From NCBI RefSeq assembly GCF_032248695.1, contig NZ_JAVHXC010000003.1, positions 434,001 through 498,000 on the forward strand: DNA of 64,000 bases, written 5' to 3'. The notes under the pieces were generated by a model. It saw only the letters and a list, made by a program, of their open reading frames with translations. It made no database searches and was not told the origin of the DNA. Position 1 is the stretch's first letter; each line of letters opens with the position of its first letter. This document shows positions 35,898 through 43,210 of the stretch, in pieces. This stretch comes from Dietzia sp032248695 (GTDB lineage: Bacteria > Actinomycetota > Actinomycetes > Mycobacteriales > Mycobacteriaceae). Made by a program: the position numbers and the translations under genes.

Positions 35898-36448
35898 CGG
35901 GCGGAACCGGCGGGGACGGCATAACACCGTCCGACCAGCCACAACGTGGTTATGACATCGCCAAGAAGGCGCTCGAAGAGGCCAGGGCGAAGGCGCGTGC
36001 GGAAGGCAAACAGGTCGGCCGCGGGCGGACGGGCCCGGTCGGGGCGGGGCGCCGCCTGCGCAAGCGCGGGTGGACCGGGTCCGGGGCGGACCCGTGGGAT
36101 CCGCAGCCGCTCGGGCGGCTCGTCGGCCAGGTCGCCAAGAAGCGGGGCTGGGAGGACAAGGTCACCACCGGCCGGCTCTTCGCGGAGTGGGACCGGATCG
36201 TCGGCGAGGACGTCTCGGCGCACGCGACACCGGAACGCCTGGAGGAGCAGATCCTCCACGTGCGGGCGTCGAGCACCGCGTGGGCCACGCAGCTGCGGCT
36301 CATGTCCGCGGACATCCTGCGCAAGATCGCCGCGGCCATGGGGCCGGGCCACGTCCGTCGTCTCAAGATCGAGGGGCCGGAGAAGCCGAGCTGGCGTAAG
36401 GGTCCGTTGCACGTGTCGGGGCGTGGCCCCCGGGACACCTACGGGTGA
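35894..36448 (+). CDS. DUF721 (DciA-like) protein
   Basis: A 184-residue protein of the DUF721 family, equivalent to mycobacterial Rv0004. The N-terminal 60 residues are basic and disordered; the core reads LGRLVGQVAKKRGWEDKVTT, then LFAEWDRIVGEDVSAHATPE and RASSTAWATQLRLMSADIL. DUF721 is related to DciA, which loads the replicative helicase in many bacteria, and its place between recF and gyrB fits a replication role. ATG overlaps the recF stop (ATGA). Confidence 0.92.
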   Translation: MTGGTGGDGITPSDQPQRGYDIAKKALEEARAKARAEGKQVGRGRTGPVGAGRRLRKRGWTGSGADPWDPQPLGRLVGQVAKKRGWEDKVTTGRLFAEWDRIVGEDVSAHATPERLEEQILHVRASSTAWATQLRLMSADILRKIAAAMGPGHVRRLKIEGPEKPSWRKGPLHVSGRGPRDTYG

Positions 36449-36489
36449 GGGTCGGGCGTGCCCCCGGCCCGTCCGCGGGTTACCGCAGG

Positions 36490-36504
36490 TAGACTGGGCC
36501 GGTC
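36490..36504 (+). promoter_or_regulatory. gyrB promoter element shared with gyrA
   Basis: TAGACTGGGCCGGTC lies 30 bases upstream of the gyrB GTG. The same 15-mer with a single change (TAGACTGGTCCGGTC) lies upstream of gyrA at 46180-46194. The TAGACT part is a good -10 hexamer. A common supercoiling-responsive promoter is inferred. Confidence 0.6.
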
Positions 36505-36534
36505 CCAGACCCCCGAGACGCGAGGAGATCGCAC

Positions 36535-38655
36535 GTGGCGGACGCCAGGAGCACGGCCGACAACGGCGGAGCCAAGGAATACGGCGCTTCATCGATCACC
36601 GTCCTCGAGGGGCTCGAGGCCGTCCGGATGCGGCCGGGTATGTACATCGGCTCCACCGGCCCGCGGGGTCTGCACCACCTGATCTGGGAGGTCGTCGACA
36701 ACTCGGTCGACGAGGCCATGGCGGGCCACGCGACCGGCGTCAAGGTCACCCTGCTGGAGGACGGCGGCGTCGAGGTCATCGACGACGGCCGTGGCATCCC
36801 GGTGGAGATGCACGAGTCCGGCATGCCCACCGTCCAGGTGGTCATGACGCAGCTGCACGCCGGCGGCAAGTTCGACTCCGACTCGTACGCGGTCTCCGGT
36901 GGTCTGCACGGCGTCGGCATCTCGGTGGTCAACGCGCTGTCGACCCGCGTCGAGGTGCAGATCAAGCGCGACGGTCGCCTGTGGAAGCAGGACTTCGACA
37001 TGGCCGAGCCGGCCGAGCTGGTCGACGCGGGGCCCGCCGAGGGGACCGGGACCAAGGTCCGCTTCTGGGCGGACCCGTCGATCTTCGAGACCACCGAGTA
37101 CGACTTCGACATCGTGGCCCGTCGCCTGCAGGAGATGGCGTTCCTCAACAAGGGACTGACCATCACGCTGACCGACCGCCGGCCGCGCGCCGAGAAGGCG
37201 GCGGAGCTCGACGCGATCGCGGACAGCGAGGGCGTCGGCCCGGACTCCGCGCCGGGTTCGGACGAGGGCTCGGACCTGGCCAGCGCCGTGGACGCCGAGC
37301 AGGTGTTCGTGGAGGGCGCCGGCGAGGGCGACGAGGCGGCGGCCGAGCCGGCCAAGGTCCGCGAGCGCAAGCGCACCTTCCACTACCCGGACGGGCTCAA
37401 GGACTACGTCAAGGCGATCAACAAGTCCAAGACCGCGATCCACCCGACGATCCTGTACTTCGAGGGCAAGGGCACCGGCCACGAGGTCGAGGTCGCCATG
37501 CAGTGGAACTCCGGGTACTCGGAGTCCGTCCACACCTTCGCCAACACGATCAACACCCACGAGGGCGGCACCCACGAGGAGGGCTTCCGCGCGGCGTTGA
37601 CCTCCCTCGTCAACAAGTACGCGCGCGACAAGAAGCTCATCAAGGAGAAGGACCCCAACCTCACGGGTGACGACATCCGCGAGGGCCTGGCGGCCGTCAT
37701 CTCCGCCAAGATCGCGGATCCCCAGTTCGAGGGGCAGACCAAGACCAAGCTCGGCAACACCGAGGTCAAGGGCTTCGTCCAGCGCCAGGTGTCCGAGCAC
37801 GTCGGTCACTGGTTCGAGGCCAACCCGGCCGAGGCCAAGGTGATCGTCAACAAGGCGATCGCCTCCAGCCAGGCGCGCGTCGCCGCCCGCAAGGCCCGCG
37901 AGATGGTCCGCCGGAAGTCGGCGACCGACATCGGCGGCCTGCCCGGCAAGCTCGCCGACTGCCGGTCCAAGGACCCGGCCAAGTCCGAGCTCTACATCGT
38001 GGAGGGCGACTCCGCCGGCGGCTCGGCCAAGTCCGGCCGCGACTCGATGTTCCAGGCGATCCTGCCGCTGCGCGGGAAGATCATCAACGTCGAGAAGTCC
38101 CGTATCGACAAGGTCCTCAAGAACGCCGAGGTCCAGGCCATCATCACGGCGCTGGGTACCGGCATCCACGAGGAATTCGACATCGACAAGCTGCGGTACC
38201 ACAAGATCGTGCTCATGGCCGACGCCGACGTCGACGGTCAGCACATCTCGACCCTGCTGCTCACGCTCATCTTCCGGTTCATGAAGCCGCTGGTGGAGAA
38301 CGGCTACGTGTACCTCGCGCAGCCGCCGCTGTACAAGCTCAAGTGGGGCAAGGGCGAGCCGGACTTCGCCTACTCGGACCGCGAGCGCGACGAACTGCTC
38401 AAGATCGGGCTGGAGAACAAGCGCAAGATCAACGTCGACGACGGCATCCAGCGCTACAAGGGTCTGGGCGAGATGAACCCCAAGGAGCTGTGGGAGACCA
38501 CCATGGACCCGACGGTCCGGACGCTCCGGCAGGTCACCCTCGACGACGCCGCGGCGGCCGACGAACTGTTCTCGATCCTCATGGGCGAGGACGTCGACGC
38601 GCGCCGGAACTTCATCACCCGGAACGCCCGCGACGTCAGGTTCCTCGACGTCTAG
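36535..38655 (+). CDS. gyrB: DNA gyrase subunit B
   Basis: A 706-residue ATPase subunit of gyrase. GHKL motifs are WEVVDNSVDEAM, DDGRGIPVEMH and GGLHGVGISVVNALS. The TOPRIM motif EGDSAGGS begins at Glu490, and metal-binding DADVDG follows in MADADVDGQH. An acidic low-complexity insertion (about residues 216-279, rich in Glu, Ala, Gly and Ser) lies between the GHKL and transducer domains. GTG 36535 follows GCGAGGAGATC. gyrA is not adjacent, unlike in most actinobacteria: about 7.6 kb intervene. Confidence 0.98.
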   Translation: MADARSTADNGGAKEYGASSITVLEGLEAVRMRPGMYIGSTGPRGLHHLIWEVVDNSVDEAMAGHATGVKVTLLEDGGVEVIDDGRGIPVEMHESGMPTVQVVMTQLHAGGKFDSDSYAVSGGLHGVGISVVNALSTRVEVQIKRDGRLWKQDFDMAEPAELVDAGPAEGTGTKVRFWADPSIFETTEYDFDIVARRLQEMAFLNKGLTITLTDRRPRAEKAAELDAIADSEGVGPDSAPGSDEGSDLASAVDAEQVFVEGAGEGDEAAAEPAKVRERKRTFHYPDGLKDYVKAINKSKTAIHPTILYFEGKGTGHEVEVAMQWNSGYSESVHTFANTINTHEGGTHEEGFRAALTSLVNKYARDKKLIKEKDPNLTGDDIREGLAAVISAKIADPQFEGQTKTKLGNTEVKGFVQRQVSEHVGHWFEANPAEAKVIVNKAIASSQARVAARKAREMVRRKSATDIGGLPGKLADCRSKDPAKSELYIVEGDSAGGSAKSGRDSMFQAILPLRGKIINVEKSRIDKVLKNAEVQAIITALGTGIHEEFDIDKLRYHKIVLMADADVDGQHISTLLLTLIFRFMKPLVENGYVYLAQPPLYKLKWGKGEPDFAYSDRERDELLKIGLENKRKINVDDGIQRYKGLGEMNPKELWETTMDPTVRTLRQVTLDDAAAADELFSILMGEDVDARRNFITRNARDVRFLDV

Positions 38656-38710
38656 ATCCGGCCTCGCCGGAAACCCGCGCGAGACGCGGTGACGGTGTCA
38701 TGATTGCCGG

Positions 38711-39619
38711 GTGAGACAGACCGCGGTCACCGCGATCGGCCGGGTGGCCGTGGCGTCGGCGTGCGCCGCGGCCCTGGTGGCGTCCGGGTGTGGCAGCGAG
38801 GTCTCGGGTCAGGGCTCCGTCGACGCCGGGCCGGCGCTCGTCATGCCCGGGTCCCCGCCCTCCCCTCCGGGTGCGGTGGAGCCGCCACCGGCGAACGCGG
38901 TGGTCGACTACCAGATCGGCGGGGCGTACCCGCCGGCCGCGGAGGTCGGGATCGTCATCCGCGACCGGTCGCAGCCGCCGGTCGACGGTGTCTACTCGAT
39001 CTGTTACCTCAACGCCTTCCAGGCACAACCGGACGAGGCCGGGGACTGGGCCGTCAGCGCGCCCGATCTGGTGCTGCGCGGCGCGGGCGGGGTCGCGGTC
39101 GAGGACGTCGAGTGGGACGAGCCGCTGCTGGACATCTCGTCGGAGGGCAACCGGTCCCGCCTGGTCGAGATCGTGGACGGCTGGATGGCGGACTGTTCCG
39201 ATCGCGGGTTCCGGGCGGTCGAGCCGGACAACCTGGATTCGTGGACGCGCTCTCGCGGGCTGCTGACCAGGGCCGACGCGGTCGCGTACGCGACGCTACT
39301 CGTCGAGCGGGCGCACGCGCGTGGTCTCGCCGTCGCGCAGAAGAACGCCGCGGACCTGTCCGACGAGGAGCTCCGTCGCATCGGCTTCGATTTCGCGGTC
39401 GCCGAGGACTGCCAGCGGTACTCGTGGGGGCGGGGTTCGGAATGTGACCGCTACATGTCGGTGTACGGCGACCGGGTGATCGAGATCGAGTACAGCGACG
39501 GCGGGGTCCGTGTCTTCGAGACGGCGTGCCGGGTGCGCGGGGATCGTCTCTCGATCCTCCTGCGGGACCGCGACGTGGTGCCGCGGGGGGAGCCCGGTCA
39601 CGTCAACCGGACCTGCTGA
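38711..39619 (+). CDS. GH114 endo-alpha-1,4-polygalactosaminidase-like lipoprotein
   Basis: A 302-residue lipoprotein: the signal peptide ends in lipobox LVASGC with Cys27. The catalytic domain matches GH114 (TM1410-like) glycoside hydrolases: VYSICYLNAFQAQ, WDEPLLDISSEGNR, FRAVEPDNLDSW, LAVAQKNA, FDFAVAEDCQRYS and VIEIEYSD. GH114 enzymes such as fungal Ega3 cut alpha-1,4-galactosamine polymers. The gene is convergent with the Sph3-like gene and their ends overlap by 17 bases. With its neighbours it suggests a galactosamine-containing exopolysaccharide; the enzyme would trim polymer at the cell surface. Confidence 0.85.
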   Translation: MRQTAVTAIGRVAVASACAAALVASGCGSEVSGQGSVDAGPALVMPGSPPSPPGAVEPPPANAVVDYQIGGAYPPAAEVGIVIRDRSQPPVDGVYSICYLNAFQAQPDEAGDWAVSAPDLVLRGAGGVAVEDVEWDEPLLDISSEGNRSRLVEIVDGWMADCSDRGFRAVEPDNLDSWTRSRGLLTRADAVAYATLLVERAHARGLAVAQKNAADLSDEELRRIGFDFAVAEDCQRYSWGRGSECDRYMSVYGDRVIEIEYSDGGVRVFETACRVRGDRLSILLRDRDVVPRGEPGHVNRTC

Positions 39620-40307
39620 CCGGCGCGACGTCGGGGTTGAGGTATCCGACGGATCCCCACGGGTGGGGCAGGCCGTCGGCGGCGAGGCCCACGTAGCCGG
39701 CCCCGAGTTCGACCGATCTGTCGAGCGCCTCGCGGGCCCGGTCGGGCGGGCAGTCGTAGACGAGGTGCCACAACCGCGTCGGGTCGACGCCGTCGGGCGC
39801 CGCTCCGGGGGCGGTGAGGTGGGTGTCGAGATCGGTCTCGCGGATGCAGGTGAGGTCCAGCTGTCGGATCACCCGGGGGTGCGGAACGGTTCCGGGGTTG
39901 CCGGCGAGGTACGGCGCCCCGTCGCGGCGGAGGGTGTCGGTGAGCCCGGTGAGGGCGGCGAGGGCGCCGGGATCGGGCCGTCCGTCAGGGTTGGTGCCGG
40001 AGATGACCTGGTCGAGGAACAGTGAGGTCACGCCGTAGTCGTCGCGCCAGCGCCGGGCGTCGGTGCGGATGTCGCGGACGCTCCGCCGTCCGTAGTCGGT
40101 GTCGACGTACCCCAGGATGGTGGGGCCGTTGCGGGTGTCGGTGGCGCGGAGGGCGTCGACGAACACCGGGTCCGTGGTCCGTCCGGGTCCGGAGTCGACG
40201 TTGACGACGACGAGGTCGGCGGCTCCGGGACGCAGCACCTGCTCCCACAGCGCGCGGTCGTAGACGGGGTGGAGGTACAGCGGCACGGCGGCGCGTGGCG
40301 TGGTCAC
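39603..40307 (-). CDS. Spherulin-4/Sph3-like glycoside hydrolase (GH135)
   Basis: A 234-residue protein matching the spherulin 4 family (GH135, fungal Sph3, a galactosaminogalactan hydrolase). Family blocks are VPLYLHPVYDRALW near the N-terminus, NVDSGPG, LGYVDTDYGRRS, VTSLFLDQVISG with a candidate catalytic Asp, and CIRETDLD with a candidate acidic partner. No signal peptide precedes the domain, unlike Sph3, so it may act inside the cell. GTG 40307 overlaps the membrane-protein stop (GTGA), making it the last gene of the leftward operon. Its 3' end overlaps the GH114 gene by 17 bases. Confidence 0.85.
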   Translation of the reverse strand: MTTPRAAVPLYLHPVYDRALWEQVLRPGAADLVVVNVDSGPGRTTDPVFVDALRATDTRNGPTILGYVDTDYGRRSVRDIRTDARRWRDDYGVTSLFLDQVISGTNPDGRPDPGALAALTGLTDTLRRDGAPYLAGNPGTVPHPRVIRQLDLTCIRETDLDTHLTAPGAAPDGVDPTRLWHLVYDCPPDRAREALDRSVELGAGYVGLAADGLPHPWGSVGYLNPDVAPVSRSG

Positions 40308-41692
40308 CAGCTGTGGGGGTGGAGCGCCGCGGTGACGGCGTGATACACGGCGAGGAGGCAGGCTCCGCAGAGCATGGCGATGCCGACGGGTACCGGTAGC
40401 CCGAACCGGAGGGCGCCGAAGCCGAGGCAGGCGAGCGCCGAGATCCAGACGGCCTCGGCCACGCGTCCGGCGCGGAGGACGATCGCGGATCCGAACGCGA
40501 ACACGGCGAACTCGGGTGCGACCACCCAGAGGACGACGATGTCGGGGACGAGTCCGGACGCGGGGTCCTCGGCGATGCCGAGGATCCTGTCGACGACCCA
40601 TGTGGCGGACATGGTCGCGAAGGCGATCACTCCCAGGTAGATGAGGGTCCGGACGAGGACCCCGCGCAGGACGAACCGCCAGCGGCCGGATCGGTAGGAC
40701 AGGGACTTGAGTCGTATCCCCAGGTCCTCGATGGCCGGGTCGCAGAGCGCGGCGGCGAGGATGACCGCGATCGACAGGGGGATCCTGTCGTCGGAGTCGG
40801 CGAGGTTGAGCGCGAGGAGCAGCGCGGTCGACATGAGTGCCGCCTGGCAGGTGCCGTCGAACGCGGCCCGCAGGTCGTCCCGGGAGGGTGTCGTGGGCGG
40901 GAGGGCGGTGGTCATCCGGTACGTGCGAGCGGCGAGCAGGGCGCCGCCCAGGGAGAGGACCCCGAGCGCGAGGATCGGGATGAGCGTCGCCCCGAGGACG
41001 GTGGCACCGATGGCGACCGCGGCGCACCCGATGGCGAGAACGGTGAGCAACCGGAGGCCGCCCAGGACCGAGATCAGTGTCAGGGAGGCCGCGTACAGGG
41101 TCCATGCGCCGCAGAGTGCGGCGGTGGGCAGTGCGGGTGCGTTGCCGAAGTACCAGGTGGCCGCGGTCACCCCGCCGATGAGTGGGATCGCGACGAGTGA
41201 CGCGAGCCCGACCGAGACCCGGGCGGCACCGGTGAGGTCACCCAGGCCGGCTCTGCGCCACGTGACGAATCCGAGGAGCTGTCCGAGGATCCACCCGGAG
41301 AGTCCGGTGGCGACGATGGCGATCGACAGATCGGTCCCCACGCCGACGGTCGCGGGAGCACAGAGCGCCATCACCACCGCCCCGGCCAGGAGCAGGAGCG
41401 CGCGGACCCATCCCTGTCGGTGTGCGCGGGGGCGGACGCTGACGGTCTCGCCTGATCCGGGCGCGAGGGCCGGGAGCGTGCGGGCGTACTCGTAGACGTC
41501 CCGGGCACCGTGTCGCCGGGCCAGTGCGTCGCCGAAGCCGGAGGCCTCGAGGTGGGCGGCCACGTCGAACCGGTCGACCGCTGTCCCGACGAGGCTCTGG
41601 TGGGCTTCGTCGGGCACGGCGGCCACGACGAGCGGCCGCGCGGGCAGGGGTGACCGCCTGAGCGGGTCCGGGACGGTGAAGGACTCGCTCAT
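40304..41692 (-). CDS. Polytopic membrane protein of exopolysaccharide operon
   Basis: A 462-residue protein with a cytoplasmic N-terminus of about 110 residues and roughly eleven or twelve hydrophobic helices (for example LSIAIVATGLSGWILGQLLG and SLVAIPLIGGVTAATWYFG). A hydrophilic loop of about 55 residues splits the helices into two groups. No family is recognised with certainty. The position directly after a PelF-like glycosyltransferase, with an overlapping ATGA, suggests the polymer exporter, comparable to PelG or to the membrane part of fungal Gtb3. That is inference from context. Confidence 0.75.
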   Translation of the reverse strand: MSESFTVPDPLRRSPLPARPLVVAAVPDEAHQSLVGTAVDRFDVAAHLEASGFGDALARRHGARDVYEYARTLPALAPGSGETVSVRPRAHRQGWVRALLLLAGAVVMALCAPATVGVGTDLSIAIVATGLSGWILGQLLGFVTWRRAGLGDLTGAARVSVGLASLVAIPLIGGVTAATWYFGNAPALPTAALCGAWTLYAASLTLISVLGGLRLLTVLAIGCAAVAIGATVLGATLIPILALGVLSLGGALLAARTYRMTTALPPTTPSRDDLRAAFDGTCQAALMSTALLLALNLADSDDRIPLSIAVILAAALCDPAIEDLGIRLKSLSYRSGRWRFVLRGVLVRTLIYLGVIAFATMSATWVVDRILGIAEDPASGLVPDIVVLWVVAPEFAVFAFGSAIVLRAGRVAEAVWISALACLGFGALRFGLPVPVGIAMLCGACLLAVYHAVTAALHPHSW

Positions 41693-43206
41693 GACGCCAC
41701 ACCCGCGAGGTAGGGCAGTGCGCCGCCGGTGACGTGGTGGGCGTGCGGGCCGACGGCGATCTCGTACCAGCCCCGGAAGGCGCTGATGCAGTCGTCCAGC
41801 GCGAACGACCCGATGGCGTGCTCGCGGGCGCGCCGCCCGGTCTGCTCGCGGAGCTCGTCGTCGAGGAGGTATCGCAGGCACTCGTCCGCGAAGGCCGCGG
41901 GGTCCTTCGGCGGCACGAGCCCGCCGAGACGTCCGTCGTGACCGACGGCCTCGGAGACCCCGCCGACGTCGGTGTTGACGGTGACGCGGCCGCACATCAT
42001 CGCCTCGATGGTGGTGAAGGGCAGGCCCTCGGAGATCGAGGACAGGGCGATGACGGATCCGGCCTCGACCGCGGGGCGGGGCCCGGCGGTGGGGCCCTCC
42101 CAGGTGACGCCGTCGGCGACGCCCAGATGGTCGATGGTCTGCTCGATCGAGCGCTTGTACGCGGCGTTCCCCGGCGGGCACGGTCCGAAGATCCGCAGCC
42201 GGGTGGTCGGCAGGTGTTGGCGGACCAGGGCGTACGCGCGGACGAGGGTGTCCAGGTCCTTCAGTGGGTCGATGCGGCCCACGAAGCTGATCGTGGGCAC
42301 GGCCGGTTCGGCACCGACCGGGGGCATCGTCGACACGTCGACCCCGTTGCGGACGGTGTGGATCCGGGACGCGTCCGCTCCGAGGCGGACGGCCCAGCGG
42401 GCGTTGAAGTCGCTGACGGGGAGCAGGAGATCCGCTTCGGCGTAGACCAGCACGCAGAGTGCGCGCAGGGCGGTGCACACGGCGTAGCGAGCGGACCAGC
42501 TCAGCTGGGTCCCGGCCAGTGCGAGGTAGCGTTCCCGCAGGTAGACGCCGTGTTCGGTGAGGATGAACGGGACCCCGTCGCGCCATTTTCGGGCGAGTCC
42601 GACCAGCGAGGAGCTGCCGTTGGACGAGGCGTGGACCAGGTCGACGTCACCGAACCGGACGTCGGTGGCGCAGAGGGTGCGGTCGACGAGGGTGGCGGCT
42701 TCGACCGCGTCCCCCACGCTGAGCCGGGCGGACCGGTCCAGCGCGGGGGAGTGGCCCCACCACGCGTCGAGCAGGGCCTCGGCGGAACTCTCCGACCCGA
42801 GGAGTCGGAAGAGGTCGCCGCCGCCGGCCGCGAGTACCTCGCGGAGCGCCGCGCCCAGGAGGGCAGGGTCGTGGCGCACAGTGCCGTCGGCGACCGTGAT
42901 GGTCTCGGCGGGCGGCAGTATCGCCGCCCAGAGGGCGCGGAGCGCGGCCCGTAGTCGGGCCCGCCTCCGCCGGGTGAGGAGCTGGCTCTCGGGGAGGCCG
43001 GCCCGGACGGGTGCCCACACCGGGTAGAGGGTGGTGGCCCGCACCTGACGCGGGACGGCCCAGGTGATCGGTGTACGGCTACCACCCGTGAGGGTGACGA
43101 CCTCCCATGTGTGGTCCGGCATCCCGCTCACCAGCTGGTCGCACCAGGTGCTGACGCCGCCGGTGTTGACGGGGTAGGTTCCTTCGTTGATCAGGGCGAT
43201 GCGCAT
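41689..43206 (-). CDS. pelF: GT4 glycosyltransferase, PelF-like
   Basis: A 505-residue cytoplasmic glycosyltransferase. The start IALINEGTYPVNTGGVSTWC is the PelF signature. HASSNGSSSLVGLA and PFILTEHGVYLRERYLAL follow, then the GT4 C-domain PVSDFNARWAVRLGAD, NGVDVSTMPP, SFVGRIDPLKDLDTLVRAY and the nucleotide-sugar site SSISEGLPFTTIEAMMCGR. PelF polymerises N-acetylgalactosamine and N-acetylglucosamine from UDP-sugars in Pel. It is the second gene of a leftward operon, 4 bases after the deacetylase stop, and overlaps the membrane-protein gene. Confidence 0.88.
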   Translation of the reverse strand: MRIALINEGTYPVNTGGVSTWCDQLVSGMPDHTWEVVTLTGGSRTPITWAVPRQVRATTLYPVWAPVRAGLPESQLLTRRRRARLRAALRALWAAILPPAETITVADGTVRHDPALLGAALREVLAAGGGDLFRLLGSESSAEALLDAWWGHSPALDRSARLSVGDAVEAATLVDRTLCATDVRFGDVDLVHASSNGSSSLVGLARKWRDGVPFILTEHGVYLRERYLALAGTQLSWSARYAVCTALRALCVLVYAEADLLLPVSDFNARWAVRLGADASRIHTVRNGVDVSTMPPVGAEPAVPTISFVGRIDPLKDLDTLVRAYALVRQHLPTTRLRIFGPCPPGNAAYKRSIEQTIDHLGVADGVTWEGPTAGPRPAVEAGSVIALSSISEGLPFTTIEAMMCGRVTVNTDVGGVSEAVGHDGRLGGLVPPKDPAAFADECLRYLLDDELREQTGRRAREHAIGSFALDDCISAFRGWYEIAVGPHAHHVTGGALPYLAGVAS

Positions 43207-43210
43207 GACG

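Noticed and set aside
41734..42954. Plus-strand 406-codon frame within the glycosyltransferase gene
   Set aside because: It is opposite the PelF-like gene, which has strong family motifs; the product has no domain.
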